Source: Adiantum capillus-veneris (taxonomy: Eukaryota; Streptophyta; Polypodiopsida; Polypodiales; Pteridaceae). From it: a DNA stretch of 64,000 nucleotides. This document shows, in pieces, positions 54,781 to 64,000 of the stretch. Position numbers and translations under genes: made by a program. Positions within the stretch are counted from its first letter, which is position 1; each line of letters begins with the position of its first letter. Under the pieces are notes generated by a model. The model was not told the origin of the DNA and searched no databases. It saw only the letters and a program-made list of their open reading frames with translations. The stretch is taken from NCBI GenBank assembly GCA_014529385.2, contig CM043945.1, forward strand, positions 140,472,241 through 140,536,240, written 5' to 3'.

Positions 54781-54836
54781 TTCGTTGGTAAGAGCTCATA
54801 TGTTCTTAAGAAATGAGTGATTTATGAGAGCATGCA

Positions 54837-54848
54837 ATATTTATAAGG
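54837..54848 (-). promoter_or_regulatory. TATA box of the H3-like gene
   Basis: The minus strand reads CCTTATAAATAT about 60 bp before the ATG at 54780. It lies in the 140-bp gap after the transposase-like gene, which argues for independent transcription rather than a shared message. Confidence 0.5.
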
Positions 54849-54919
54849 GCCCATTTAAAAAGGGCCCTGTTCACACTAATTTTTTTAAAAGAAGTATTAT
54901 TTTTTAAATAAACATGTCG

Positions 54920-57870
54920 CTAAGAGTTGGACCCTGCGTTCACGTTTAGTGACTCGCGCAGTATCCACTTTGATCCTTGTCGCACTCTGCATCGTCGCCA
55001 TGCAGCATGCTTGGTGGGACCTTGCGACATTTGCCACTTGTTGCTATGCTCTTGACGACTCCATTTGCGCACTTCAATAGCAATCTTGGATTGTCGCGCA
55101 CGCTCCATTGTGATCTTACGAGCAAATGTTGTGCAAAAAAACCAGTTGAACATCTCCTCCAAATAATTGGATTGCACCATTCCACCACCATGTCGAGTAT
55201 TTTTGAAGTACACTCCCCTTGCTCGATAATGGGACTTCTCCATGCCTTGAGGGCTAAAAATTTCAAGCGATCCATACTTGTGCATAAAAAATGCACCATG
55301 CGCAAACAAGATATGCTGTTCACATGAGCAAACGATCCACATTAGTAAATAAAAACAATCCCTTGTAATGAATACACCATGAATGACTTACAATGTAATG
55401 TGTGATGTTATTTTCACCCCAAGAAAGGGTGAAGACCTTGGTAAAATCCGCCAAAGCTTCTTGAAATGATTGCCGTTGTTCTTCTGTTGTGCTGTTAAGG
55501 CTCATAAGCTTGACCATTTTATCAAAATGGGCCCAAACTTGCTTGCGCTTGTTTGCAAGCTCGCCATTTGAATCATTGTCAGTAGTAGCTTTGCATAACT
55601 CCTTCCAAAGCTCCCAAAGGTTACCTGCCTGCTGGTTGGAGCTGCTTTGAGCATCATATCGACTTGGCTTTCCTTGGGAAACTTTCTTCAAAAAGTGTCT
55701 AGCTTTTTGTCCACTCATTGACACTTGTTGAGCAATTTCGTGGGCCTCCCCTGTGTTCTTTGCAGCAACTATAGACACATTTCCACCATGACAGCCAATG
55801 GAATTCAAGAGTACCTCCACTCTTTCGATCGCTTCCTGGGACTTTTCCAACGGTTTCATTGTGAAAGCATAGTCAATGTGGAGCTTCAATAGCCTATCAA
55901 AAATACGCATGAATGCGTGTAATGTACAAAAATGTACATTCGATAGAGGAAATCGAAAGATTGGATTCCAAGTGTGGTCCTTTTGATCACGGTCTGGGGC
56001 ATTGAGCATGGGACATCTCAGAATAGACGCTTCCCATTCTCTACATTCATCTCCGACATCATGACAATCTAACCCTTGTTCTCCATGCCCTTGCCATGGA
56101 AGCATGTAACTGGCCTTTGCAGTGCTCTTATGTGATTTTTATCCATTAGGTTTGTACCCTCGAGTGAAAAATGGACAAGGCATGAGAGAAGAAGCCCCTT
56201 GTTTGCAGCCAAGCAAACACTTTATGGTCTTCAAATCCCCACCTAAGTGCCACTCAACATCATAACTACCAAAGCCCTCAATCTCCAACTTCTGAACTGC
56301 AATTTGGGAGTGTATTACTTCTGTGATCCATGGAGTTCTCTCAAAAATCCACGAAAGTGCTCCATTGGTCTCTTTGGGCACCTCAATAGCACCCAACCAC
56401 CAAATGTCTTTCTCTGATTGCACGCTAAAAGATAGGGTGGGATATGGCTCGACTGAATCCCTTCGCTTGGTTTGCAGAAGGGCCTCATTCATTAGAGTGA
56501 CACTTAGCCTCTCTAACCTTCGGCCTTTCACTATTTGACACTCATCGAGTTTCAGCACAAAAGCGACTTTTGTGCCAAGCACTACAAAATAAATAGTGCT
56601 AAGACCTTAAACTTCAGCTTCTATGAAAAGAATAATACCAAAGAAAAAAGTAAAGTGTGTCACCTTCTTCAGGTAACTCGTAAAATCTAAGCATGGCTTC
56701 TTGAAGCCTTCTAAGATCCACGAAAATATTGTTCCACATTGTGTAAGGAAAGCCCTTATTCGAAGGTCTTATGGATTGTTTCTTACCTTTTCCCCTTGTC
56801 TTTGTTGCGCACGAAGCATAAAGGGAAGTTGGCATTGTGTCCTCAATGTGTAGGTATGTCCCAATGCGGGAGAACACATCTTCGTTTGTGGCCTTCTTTG
56901 CAAGCTTGACCTTGTGAGGAACGGGAAATAGGTTTTCCACAATGCCATGTTCTTTGAGGGCATCCTTTAGGAGTTGAAAAATAGCCTGATAGGCTTTGGT
57001 GGTGATTCCAGCCTCATCACAAGCTTGTTGAACGTCATCATCATTAACCACATTTCTTAATTTACGCATAAGGTCCTTGGTGACTGCATCCTTAATGTGC
57101 TTACCTCCAGGTGATTGTAAGATAGAAATAACGTCCTCGGTATTGAGACAACTAGTGAGAAGGTTGACTCGATTATCTTGGCTTGTTCCACCGCATGCCT
57201 CCTGGATGAAGTTTCTAGCAACAAATAAACATAAATGTTAGAAAATAGTGTGAAGTAAGAATGCAGCATGCAAGTAAAGACCAAATCACCTTGTGGCTAT
57301 AACTCGTCGTTTGCGTGCTCCTCCGGAATGTGCAAGAGTTTCAATGGATGAATATGGGCGTTTGCGTTCCCTTGCACCAAGGGGTGTTTCTTTCAAGTAT
57401 GTGATGGTGTTGGTAAGCTTTTGGATGTGGGACTCCTTTTCTTGCATTTGTTGTTCAAGACTTTTAACTATCCTCTCCGAAGAGGCAACACTCTCTTGTA
57501 ATGCCGTCGTCTTGAGGTGAAGAGCTTGACATTCGTGCATCCACATATGCAAAGAAGCACCTGCACCCATACACAGCCGCTTGCAATAGCCTAACAAGCC
57601 TGCTTCTCCCCTCCCAAGAAATTGAAGAAATGTGGAAAGGCTATTAAACGGTGGATGGAAGCGGCTTATAGGATCGTAAGGGTACAAATGGCCATCCACC
57701 CAAATGTCAACATTGGTCTCACAAGCGGTGCGACGTTCTTGTGATGACCTTTGATCACCTTCACTAGTGGTCTTCGGTGCAAATGCCGTGGGTAAGCGAA
57801 TATGTATGGTTTTGGTGTGCGGAGTACGTGGTGGTGGAAGCAAACCATTTGTGATTTCCGTGAGCACCAT
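54920..57870 (-). CDS. Transposase-like protein, four exons, one in-frame stop
   Basis: Exons in transcript order: 57870-57290, 57214-56664, 56581-55392, 55315-54920. All introns are GT-AG and all junction phases agree, giving 905 codons. The N-terminal part has a coiled coil (about 150-195) and a basic cluster (A-R-K-R-R). The rest carries motifs I associate with a broad RNase H-like transposase group: W-H-L-G-G-D-L-K (Asp493) followed by P-C-P (Cys513); V-H-F-C-T-L-H-A-F-M-R-I-F-D (Asp606); and Y-G-S-L-E-I-F-S-P-Q-G-M-E-K-S-H (Glu800). Asp493, Asp606 and Glu800 are candidate metal-binding residues (inference). A TAA at codon 525 (56139-56141) interrupts an otherwise open exon 3, so this copy may be inactive. 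An in-frame ATG further upstream (58062) would add a low-complexity Pro/Ser leader that I discount. Confidence 0.75.
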
Positions 57871-57904
57871 GGAAGCTGTTGCGTGAGGAAGCAAATGATG
57901 AAAA

Positions 57905-58062
57905 GATAGAGGGGGAAGGGTAGAGAGGCCGAGCAGGATGGGAGGAGAGAAGGAGGGACGGAGGGGAGGGAGAGATTGGGGAGGAGGAGGAAGGTAGGGG
58001 CAGAGAGGGAGAGGAGAGGGAGAGGGAGAGAGGAGGGAGGAGGGAGGAGAATGAGAGAACAA
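57905..58062 (-). promoter_or_regulatory. Pyrimidine-rich leader of the transposase-like gene
   Basis: The plus strand is nearly pure GA/GGGA here (for example GGGAGAGGAGAGGGAGAGGG), so the transcript would start with a CT-rich leader. Such tracts are common in plant 5' leaders. No clear TATA box seen. Confidence 0.4.
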
Positions 58063-58461
58063 AATGTTTATTACTTTTTGGGGGAAAAGATTTTTGAAAA
58101 AATGGACTTTCTAAGCTTGTGGCTTAAAAAATGGGTCAAAAAATGATTTTTGGATATGTATATATGTTGGGAGGGAGTTTTAAGTAAAAAACAAATAAAA
58201 ATGAATTTTTTTAAAAAAAGTCAAATTTTGACTCTTTTTGACCCACGTAATTGCTGATGTGGACACACCCCTATGCTTCCTTCACTTTAAAAAAAGGTAG
58301 AGACAGAAAGCAACCTTTTAGGTCCACATCCTACATTTGTCTAAAAAAAAAGCTAGAAAAGCCTACTCAAAACTACCTTCTTCAATGCCCTTGCCCCCTA
58401 AACCCCACACAACATTAGCCTTAATCCCTAAAAATTAGGATTCCTTACAAGGCCCATGCAA
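58063..58461. other. Right subterminal region of the inverted-repeat element
   Basis: About 400 bp of AT-rich sequence with A/T homopolymer runs between the transposase-like gene and the right terminus. It presumably holds its promoter and transposase-binding sites. No gene seen. Confidence 0.5.
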
Positions 58462-58481
58462 GGTTCATATTTCTCCTAATG
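58462..58481 (-). repeat. Right terminal inverted repeat
   Basis: GGTTCATATTTCTCCTAATG, inverted partner of 48439-48458. Confidence 0.9.
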
Positions 58482-59317
58482 ATACAATCACAAACTGGAG
58501 CAGAAGCTTCGAAAATAGGAGAAACTTACACAGAAAAAAAAACAGAAAAAGAGTGAGGAATTTGGCAAAATGGACAGCGCCATCGCGTCCGGAATGGCTC
58601 AAAACCCCAGTCTACAATGTCAAAGTGCTCAAATTCGACCTCGGATGAGCAGTTTACGGCCAAAACAGGCTCCAAAAACCCAAAAATCACACCTGCGGTT
58701 GTTTCTCCTCTCATCTCCACGTTTTTTCTGGTATTCTCTCTCTTTTTTCAGTTCCCACACTTAGCTTTATTAGTTGGGCACCCGTGGCCTTTTAGATGAC
58801 CTCAAACGGACCCCGAACAGGCCAAAAACTGACCTCGCAGTGCATAGTTGTCACCTTTTTGCATCATCCGTACACCTGGCACTCAATTTTTTCAAATAAT
58901 GCATCCCGCAACCACGTGAAGTGGCCCCAAAAAGTGGTCTTCATGATGACCTTTCTGCATAAGTATGACAAGAAAACACCCACGTCGTGTCCATACTTCT
59001 CCGCGTGCAAGTATTGACCCCGTTCGACCTCCTGACACCACTCGATGCCATCTGACGCACCTGCTTACCTCATGTCGTCGGCCCACGGATAGCTTCCTCG
59101 AGATGTTTTACGCACTACCAACTCCTCCTCATTGTAGAAAAAACACACTGGTACTGGTGATAGTGAAAATCGATGCACTATGTACATGCTGTCCTACCTG
59201 TATACATGTGGGCCCCACATAACCACCTGGCTCTGGAGAATGGGCAATTCTTTATTTGATGCACCATGCATGTGTATGTACATATGCGCAATCCCTTGCT
59301 CCAAAAAACTCTTGACA
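58482..59317 (-). repeat. 5' LTR of the gag-only element, part 2
   Basis: Matches 44715-45558 with very few substitutions. It continues the LTR broken at 48438. Confidence 0.88.
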
Positions 59318-59469
59318 ACGTGGATAGGAAAATCTTCTACCAACAGAAGATCGTGTACCTATTCGGTGCGGCGGTGCTAGGAGAAATCCTTAATTCACCA
59401 AACCCTATCATTCTCCCCATATTGGATTACCACCATTCCTTCAATGTTTCTATCTTTATCTTGTTTTGA
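59318..59469 (+). pseudogene. Right half of the split leader ORF
   Basis: Reads V-D-R-K-I-F-Y-Q-Q-K-I-V-Y-L-F-G and ends F-N-V-S-I-F-I-L-F. It is homologous to the small ORF at 47201-47443 of the inserted element. Its upstream half is at 44158-44415. Confidence 0.5.
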
Positions 59470-59565
59470 TCTATCCACCCAACTGTGTAAAAAACCGCTA
59501 TGAGCTGCTACTGTTGTTAGTATAAAATTTAAAAAGAAAAGTTTGTAATTTTCTGAGTCCCTACC

Positions 59566-59810
59566 ATGGCAAGTGTTTCTTTCCCCACGTTCAGCGGAAA
59601 GAAGGGAGAAGATCTCACCATCGACGTTTTGGATGATTTCGACATTGCTTGTGTCGTTTCCAACAAAGATGATGACGCTGCATGACTTTGAATTTTTCCT
59701 TTACTGATGAAAGTAGAGGCCAAGTCCTGGTACAATGCATTGCCCCAAGCTACCAAGAATGCATGGGATGTGTTACGGGCTGCCTTTGTTAAAGAGGTTT
59801 GGTGGAGGCA
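59566..59810 (+). pseudogene. Gag start of the plus-strand retroelement, truncated
   Basis: The ATG at 59566 opens M-A-S-V-S-F-P-T-F-S-G-K-K-G-E-D-L, then D-D-F-D-I-A-C-V-V-S-N-K-D-D-D, parallel to the gag start at 47099. A TGA follows near 59683, and the rest (V-E-A-K-S-W-Y-N-A-L-P, Gag core) is in another frame. It is cut at 59811 by the minus-strand chromovirus. Candidate target base block AGGCA (59806-59810). Confidence 0.65.
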
Positions 59811-61412
59811 TGTAACATTTAATGGCCTAAAAACTTGTGTGTAGCAAAAATTAGCATGAACATAGTGGGCATTTCATTAGAATAGATTCCTAATGAGAAT
59901 TACAAGAGTGCTTGGGTGGAGAGAGCAACAAAAAGCATAACACCTAGTTAGATAGCATGAACAATACTTTCAAAAGAGAGAGAAATTAAGCTATTGATAA
60001 CAGTTGAGGACCGGATTTGCATGGAGCCGGTCCCCCCTCCAAAAGGCTTTGTATTATGGTTTCTCCCATCAAGAGAGACATTGTACAATACAACTCTTTG
60101 TGTTCCTTCAAGACTAGCTACTGCAATGAATATGAAAGCTTCATGCACTAAGCAAAACACTTAGCAAACACAACATCAATTATCCCCGGTCTCAGACCCA
60201 AGACCTCACACACATTCAAAGATGGTGAGAGCTAGCAGGGTATGGGAGTAGATTGAGAGGAAGAAGGAGTATCTTACGAGAAAGATGTACATATCCTCAT
60301 ATAATCACTCATATTAGCATAGCTTAGCTTAGTAATTAGCATGGTAGAGGAGATGAGCATGCATTGAAGCTTGGCTCTTGATTGGATTTGCATCACAAAG
60401 CCAAGAGTTGTTGGTGTAGGCCTCCCTTCTCACAAGCTTGGAGTAGGTGGTAAGCTTTCCATTAAAGCTTGAGAAGGAGAGAGAGTCTTCTTTACTTCAC
60501 ACATGAGATTGTGTGAGTGTGTGTGATAATGCCTTGCAAAAATCAGCCCCCCCCCTTTCTCTCTCTCTCTCTCGGGCGAGCCCCCTTGCTATTTGCTCTT
60601 GCTGTCCTCCCATTGGACCTCCCTATAGCTAGCCAATGACAATTAAGCAGCATAAGTGATAGCCTTCTGACATGTGTCCCCCTTTCCCCTTTTGTGAGAG
60701 CTTAAGGTAATTTAATAATTCAACTAAACTCTCATTGGACCCCTTTGCCTCCTAGCCAATAGGAATCAGGCAAGCCATTGGGCTGCTGAATGCTCATTGG
60801 ACCCCTTGGGAGACTGTCCAATAGTCTTCTAGAGGACTTAATTCTCATTGGTTCTTTTATTAAGTGTTTTCAAATTAATTAAACTAGATTTACTCTAGCC
60901 TAATTCTCATTGGTCCACCTCCAAGGCCATCCAATAGGGATTGGGTACACCTTGTGGGCATCTGGGCTAAGGAGCTGACATGTGTTCCTCATTGCCTTTG
61001 TGTAAAGGGAGCTTGTGTGTGTGTGTGTGTGTGGCTTTCTCTCTCATCCCCTACATGCAAGGCTCGACCCCTCCTAAGTAGGGATTGCAAAGACTTTTTT
61101 GTACACACATAAAGCATCCAATTCCCCTATGGTTGACCTTTGGACACAACCTTTGAATTTTGGAACCTTAGCATTTTTGGAAGTCTTAATGGGCTGAACC
61201 TTAGGGTCTTTTTAGCCCATTGTTGCACATGGCTCTTTTGCAGATGGCCCCCCCTTTGGATCCCTATTTTCCCTCCTTTGGATCCCTACTATGGCCGGTT
61301 TGCTAGCTTAACCAATATTCTAGCCTTTTCTCCCCTGGCACTTCCCCATATTAAATGATCAATTTAACATGAGAATATCATTTAGGATAATTAGATATTG
61401 ATTATTATGACA
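59811..61412 (-). repeat. 3' LTR of the minus-strand chromovirus copy
   Basis: Homologous throughout to 13480-15072 but with many more substitutions and indels, including altered CT and GT runs at 60555-60575 and 61015-61035. Confidence 0.93.
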
Positions 61413-61765
61413 TTACCTCTCTCTTGAAATATAGTCATCCTCGACTATGGTGTATAGAAGAGAAAGCATATTCATGAGTCCTTTTCTTAGCGGTAGACGA
61501 TCCGTATGTTACCCTACGACATCATTCCACAATGGATGACTAGTCCATTTGGTGCTTGAGAGTCTGAGGCTGCCGCAAGCATGTCTGCACATTAGTCCTA
61601 TCAATCTTCCATAGTAGGGTGACAAGCTCTACTTGGTGTTTGGGAGACGTCGTCTCCGCAAACTTGATCTAAGCATGCATACTACTTCATTTTTGTGCAC
61701 AATAAAGAAAAAGAGAGTCTTATAAGACAGAAAATTTGTTCATTTTTAACATTTGGTACATTTTC
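61413..61765 (-). other. Polypurine tract and 3' untranslated region of the minus-strand chromovirus
   Basis: The minus strand reads TTTCAAGAGAGAGGTAA next to the LTR. The rest matches 13123-13465. No gene. Confidence 0.75.
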
Positions 61766-64000
61766 TTACTCTTGGGAAGCATTATAAGCATTGACAAGGT
61801 TTAGGTTATCCTTTAATTGTATGCCTTGCATCCATCTAGCATCTTCAAAAGGATAATTCTTAAACTTAATAAGATATCGTCGGCGGATAGTCTTACCGCC
61901 TCTTAGTACCTTGTCTTCATGTCGGAGAATGGACTCGGGCTGCAGCACCTCCTCTTGGTCCTCGATCTCCGGTGGGTCTTCAATAGTTGGTTCTTGAGGT
62001 GGCTCTCCTTTGTAAGGATTTAATAGGCTCACATGGAAAGCATTGTGTATGAGCCAATGATTGGGCAACTTGAGTTGATAGGCCATATCATTGATTGGCC
62101 TAAGAATCTAGAAGGGACCATACTACCTTTTTGCTAGTTTAGCATAGTACTTTTGGTGTCCCGTAGGATTCTTGCCCGTCGTGTGCCTTAATCGAGCCTT
62201 GGGAAATTTTAATAAGACCCAATCATTTTCTTTAAAGGTTTGGGCTCTTCTGTGCTTATCAGCAGCAGCAGCAGCCTTTTTCCTTTGCTGTGAGATAGAG
62301 ATAGCATCCTTAATCTTTTGAAAAGATTCTTGTAGGTCCCGGCTATACGCATCTGTAGAAAAGATCTTCCCATGTACCTTAAGTAGCAAGGGACTTTTTG
62401 ATCTCCCCTCAATTACCTCGAAAGGTGATTTTCCCGTGGAAGTATGTACAGTGTTATCGTAAGCATACTCCACTAAGGGTAAGTACTTCTCCCATTGGGA
62501 TCTTTGATCTACTTCCGTTACATAGGCTTTTAGTAGATCGAGAATTGTAAGGTTAGCTATTTCACTTTGGCCATCCGTTTGTGGATGATAGGACGAAGAG
62601 AAGTTTAGCCTTGTCCCTAAATTCTCAAAGAGACCCTTCCAGAAATTACTGGTCATTCTAGGATCTCTATCCGACACTATGGACATTGGCAAGCCATGGT
62701 ACTTGAAAATTTGTGAAATGAAGAGGGTTGCCATTTGATGGGCTTTGATAGTATTTTTGATAGGTATAAAATGAGCTTGTTTACTGAACCTGTCTACTAT
62801 CGTCCATATTCCCGTATTCCCATGGATAGACTTAGGCAATCCAAAGATAAAATCCATGGATATGCTCTCTCCCATGGTGAATTAGGGATTGGCAAGGGTT
62901 GAAGTAATCCAAGTTTCTTCCCTCTATCAAATTTTGTATTTTGGCATACCACGCATTTAGAAACATACTCTTGTATGTTCACTGTCATGGTAGGCCAATA
63001 GAAATATATTTCAATTCCCTTTAAAGGTAGACTGAATCCCTCTATGCCCCGCATAAGGTGGAGCATGAGATTCATACATTACTTTCTCACGTAGTGAGTT
63101 AGTAACACATAGTCTATTGCCATAGAGAATATAACCATCTTGTAAAGTAAATGGTTCTTCTTTCTTCTCTAATGCAAGGGCTGAAATCACATCTCTAAAA
63201 TCGGGATCAATAGCGTACTCATCTATCATTGAAGATAGATCATTGTGAGTTGCTATGGAAACCGCATTCACTCTCGGCCGTCTTGAGAGTGCATGAGCTA
63301 CTTGATTATGCTTGCCAGCAATGTGAGCAATATGAAAATGAAATTGCGAAAGGAAATTTTCCCACCTCATTTGTTTGTCAGAGAGCTTGGTCTGCGTCAT
63401 GAAGTACTTAAGACTTTGGTGATCCGTTCGCAGAATGAAAGGAGTCCCCAATAAATAGTGCTTCCATGAGTCTAAGGCATGCAGAACTGCAAGGAGTTCC
63501 TTTTCATATATGCCTAAAGCTTGCTCAACAAGGTCAAGCCTTCGAATCTCATAGACTATGGCGTTCCCTTCTTGTAGCAAAACAGCCCCAAGGCAATCAC
63601 CACAAGCATCACATTGGACCTCAAATGGTTTTGAGAGATCCGATAGTGTAAGCACAGGTTGAGAGATAAGCTTTTCGAAAGCATTGTTCTCCTTAGCAAA
63701 CCATGTGTACCTAACGCTTTTCTTTGTTAGGTCATGTAATGGTCCCGCAATTTGTGAGAACTTTTCTATGAAGCGTCTATAGTGTGCACACACACCTATA
63801 AAGCTTCTTAGTTCATGAAGATTCTTTGGTTTAGGCCATCCTTTTATTATTTCTAACTTTGATGGATTTATTTGGATGCCATCTTGAGAGATAATGTGAC
63901 CTAAATACTGAATCTCTTGCAAGAAAAATTCACTATTCTTTCGATTAACATAAAGTTTATTCTCTCTTAAAACTTGAAATATTACCTGGAGGTGTTGCTT
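61766..64000 (-). pseudogene. Broken pol of the minus-strand chromovirus copy
   Basis: Compared with 8173-13122 the frame is broken in three places. A one-base insertion near 63027 lies in the integrase zinc finger. A two-base (GA) insertion near 62870 lies just before S-M-D-F. A CAG-to-TAG stop near 62109 precedes the chromodomain tail. There is also a 12-bp in-frame deletion (one K-E-K-L unit) in the reverse transcriptase/RNase H link near 63675, and an extra Ala codon run near 62270. From 63922 to the window end the frame stays open, so the reverse transcriptase continues outside. Domains seen in order: reverse transcriptase end, RNase H, integrase, chromodomain. Confidence 0.93.

Larger units (their letters stand above)
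48439..58481. mobile_element. 10.04 kb DNA element with terminal inverted repeats encoding a histone H3-like protein and a transposase-like protein
   Basis: The termini CATTAGGAAAAATATGAACC (48439-48458) and GGTTCATATTTCTCCTAATG (58462-58481) are inverted repeats of 20 bp with one mismatch. Similarity continues imperfectly for about 40 bp more (GGGATTAAGG(T/C)TAATG). The uninterrupted site in the sister LTR (44709-44723) defines both edges and shows that at most one base (A) is duplicated. Inside are two plus-strand spliced genes, a palindrome array, and two minus-strand genes. The gene for a transposase-like protein runs outward-in from the right end. Gene density and intact splice signals suggest a young element, although two genes have an in-frame stop. 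The superfamily is not identified. Confidence 0.88.
44416..59317 (-). mobile_element. Gag-only (TR-GAG-like) LTR retrotransposon, right LTR split by a DNA element
   Basis: The left LTR is 44416-45558. The right LTR is 48139-48438 plus 58482-59317, interrupted by the 10 kb inverted-repeat element. LTR ends read TGTGAGCGGG and AAACTC(C/T)T(A/G)ACA on the plus strand. The minus-strand order is 5' LTR, primer-binding site (48121-48134), a leader with a small ORF, a gag-like ORF, a polypurine tract (45560-45577), and 3' LTR. The interior is only 2.58 kb with no protease, reverse transcriptase or integrase, matching the non-autonomous gag-retaining class. Flanks CACAT and ACGTG give no clean target duplication. 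Confidence 0.82.
59811..64000 (-). mobile_element. Second copy of the Ty3/gypsy chromovirus, 5'-truncated by the window end
   Basis: The 3' LTR is 59811-61412 (1602 bp), followed on the minus strand by polypurine tract, pol 3' end and pol up to the reverse transcriptase at the window edge. It matches 10880-15072 in inverted orientation but is more diverged and carries several coding lesions, so it is an older insertion than the 6163-15072 copy. Confidence 0.95.

Noticed and set aside
57286-58062. Using the upstream ATG at 58062 as start of the transposase-like gene
   Set aside because: It would add 64 residues of Pro/Ser/Leu derived from a CT-rich leader; the ATG at 57870 begins more ordinary protein sequence.
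48439-58481. Helitron or LTR element as explanation for the 10 kb insertion
   Set aside because: The ends are inverted repeats, not a Helitron TC/CTRR pair or direct LTRs, and no Rep/helicase or reverse transcriptase is encoded.

Overview
This window looks like a repeat-dense intergenic or heterochromatic stretch of a land-plant nuclear genome. The evidence is chromodomain-bearing Ty3/gypsy elements primed by initiator-Met tRNA, decayed PPR (pentatricopeptide repeat) sequence, spliceosomal introns with GT/AG ends, and long GA/CT microsatellites. I cannot name the species; a repeat-rich non-flowering plant such as a fern or lycophyte would fit. I see no ordinary single-copy host gene that looks intact.

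Layout. Positions 1-3880 hold two diverged copies of a repeat carrying PPR relics and CT tracts; a third copy is split between 26455-27062 and 32826-34560. Positions 3881-18120 hold a tandem duplication of an acidic, internally repetitive ORF. Each unit carries a small copia-like insertion with GA-rich LTRs, and a young, full-length 8.9 kb Ty3/gypsy chromovirus (6163-15072, target duplication GGGCT) sits inside the first unit. A coding-less LTR element (LARD-like, minus strand) spans 18191-25991. A decayed gypsy element with very short LTRs (27063-32825, minus) interrupts the third PPR-relic copy. Positions 34560-39560 carry decayed minus-strand gypsy pol pieces, and 39560-42160 is palindromic and simple-sequence DNA.

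From about 42.2 kb to the window end there is a nest of elements. A plus-strand retroelement relic (PBS at 42959, gag start at 59566) is split by a minus-strand gag-only LTR element (44416-59317). That element's right LTR is in turn split by a 10.04 kb DNA element with terminal inverted repeats (48439-58481). The plus-strand gag start is itself cut at 59811 by a second, older and broken copy of the chromovirus, which runs off the window on the minus strand.

The 10 kb inverted-repeat element is the main find. It carries four genes. Two are spliced plus-strand genes of unknown function. One is a single-exon minus-strand gene for a histone H3-fold protein with an ARTKQT N-terminus and a roughly 200-residue novel tail. 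One is a four-exon minus-strand gene resembling RNase H-fold transposases. Three tandem, nearly perfect palindromes of about 170 bp lie between the convergent gene pairs. One intron-flanked gene and the transposase-like gene each carry one in-frame stop, so this copy may no longer be autonomous.
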